Positions 33,313 through 33,933 of a stretch of DNA of 33,933 nucleotides are shown in pieces (position 1 is the stretch's first letter; each line of letters begins with the position of its first letter). Made by a program: the position numbers and the translations under genes. Origin of the DNA: Flavobacterium sp. GTDB lineage: Bacteria > Bacteroidota > Bacteroidia > Flavobacteriales > Flavobacteriaceae. The stretch spans positions 1 to 33,933 of the forward strand of contig JACMPO010000030.1 of the NCBI GenBank assembly GCA_014377455.1. Direction: 5' to 3'. Below the pieces are notes generated by a model. The model saw nothing but the letters and a program-made list of their open reading frames with translations. It was not told the origin of the DNA and searched no databases.

Positions 33313-33933
33313 CTATTTGTTAACTTCCTCTATTGTTCCGCCAGCAATTATTTTTTGGCTTATTTGCTTTGGTTTACCAAATATAAGTATTTTTCCACCA
33401 GCGCGAACTTTTGCATCAACAAGGTTTGTAGCAAATATAAATGCTTCGCCACCAGCATTTGATGTTATGGTAGTTTGACTCGTAACCAACTTTTCAGCTT
33501 CAAAATTTCCATCAGAATTTACTAATATATCTTGATTGGAAGCCTTGCCTGATATTATTATTTTAGATCCATTAGATACCCTTGCAGTTAATTTATCTAC
33601 CATTAATTTGATATTAATTTCAGATCCTTCTTTTGCAATAATATCAAAAGATATGGATTTTATTACTGATTCACTAGCAATTCTTGAACCTTCATTGGCT
33701 TCAACAGCATTAATATCTTTATAATAAACCGTTGCTGAAACATTATCGCCAGACAATAATTTAGTTAATGGCATTCTAATTTTTAACTCTCCATTTTTAT
33801 TTACAAGTTCTACACTTTCAGAATCATTGCCTTCTAAAATAATTTTATTTTCATCTGATTTTATTAACAAAACATCTATCTGATCAAATGAAGTTACTTT
33901 ATTAAAATCCCCAACATTTTTCTCGGTTTGGGA
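33313..33933 (-). CDS. DUF2807 (head-GIN-like) beta-helix protein, 5' end cut by the window
   Basis: The frame is open from the stop at 33313 to the right edge, giving about 206 residues of the C-terminal part; the true start lies outside. The sequence shows the repeating short-strand pattern of DUF2807 proteins: VGDFNKVTSFDQIDVLL, then KNGELKIRMP, SATVYYKDINAVEANEGSRI, and IKLMVDKLTARVSNGSKIIISGKASNQDILVNSDGNFEAE. It ends KPKQISQKIIAGGTIEEVNK. The family is a predicted exported beta-helix of unknown function in Bacteroidota. The signal peptide, if any, is outside the window. Confidence 0.85.
   Translation of the reverse strand, partial: SQTEKNVGDFNKVTSFDQIDVLLIKSDENKIILEGNDSESVELVNKNGELKIRMPLTKLLSGDNVSATVYYKDINAVEANEGSRIASESVIKSISFDIIAKEGSEINIKLMVDKLTARVSNGSKIIISGKASNQDILVNSDGNFEAEKLVTSQTTITSNAGGEAFIFATNLVDAKVRAGGKILIFGKPKQISQKIIAGGTIEEVNK

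Noticed and set aside
1..33933. oriC, DnaA boxes, CRISPR arrays, insertion sequences, riboswitches
   Set aside because: No cluster of TTATNCACA-type boxes, no regularly spaced repeats, no transposase and no recognisable riboswitch leader were seen by eye on either strand.

Overview
The window looks like a chromosomal core segment of a Bacteroidota bacterium, most likely the family Flavobacteriaceae and close to Flavobacterium. The support is: very AT-rich DNA; protein sequences that read like Flavobacterium homologues (Mfd, MnmG, DUF4175, HemA to HemH); a secreted protein with a type IX secretion (T9SS) C-terminal domain; promoters of the Bacteroidota -7 type (TAnnTTTG); and few Shine-Dalgarno-like sites. 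No insertion sequence, prophage, CRISPR array or rRNA was seen. I found no frameshifted gene; only the two edge genes are cut by the window.

Layout. 1-465 (+): the 3' end of an unknown gene, overlapping an adrenodoxin-type 2Fe-2S ferredoxin. 469-6185 (-): mfd, a lipoprotein, a PolB-type 3'-5' exonuclease, an O6-alkylguanine-DNA methyltransferase and a small lipoprotein cytochrome c. 6347-13872 (-): a heme biosynthesis cluster in the order hemA, hemC, hemD, T9SS esterase, hemE, hemF, hemB. Divergent from hemA are an AraC/PchR-like regulator and hemH (+, 14098-16087). 16100-17792 (-): a family 9 glycosyltransferase and an OmpH-like lipoprotein. 18041-24721 (-): methyltransferase, mnmG, ybeY and a giant DUF4175 protein, with three parS-like palindromes among them. 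24853-26388 (+): gltX. Then come a secreted protein and a small outer-membrane barrel (-), an SPFH/band-7 protein (+), a three-gene small envelope cassette (DUF6327-like, holin-like, YtxH; -), glnS (-), folB (+), a possible 40-residue membrane peptide (+), tRNA-Cys (-) with promoter and terminator, a LysE-family exporter (-) and a truncated DUF2807 protein (-) at the right edge.

How the genes work together. GltX makes Glu-tRNA, which HemA reduces. HemB, C, D, E and F then lead to protoporphyrinogen IX, and HemH inserts iron. HemL and the protoporphyrinogen oxidase are not in the window. The AraC-type regulator between hemA and hemH is the natural candidate for iron or heme control. Three spacers of the heme cluster carry palindromic elements sharing AACCATTAAG ends; two of them are near-identical copies of about 62 bp.

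Most interesting. Three TGTTTCACGTGGAACA-type ParB sites lie around mnmG. One is translated as the C-terminal tail of YbeY, which suggests the segment lies in the origin-proximal centromere region. Other points are an esterase embedded one base upstream of hemE, a possible sliding-clamp peptide at the C-terminus of the methyltransferase Ogt, a His-to-Asp change in the YbeY metal motif, and a palindrome in the ompH-like promoter. Overall this is a largely ordinary core region, and I do not see a clearly new multi-gene system.
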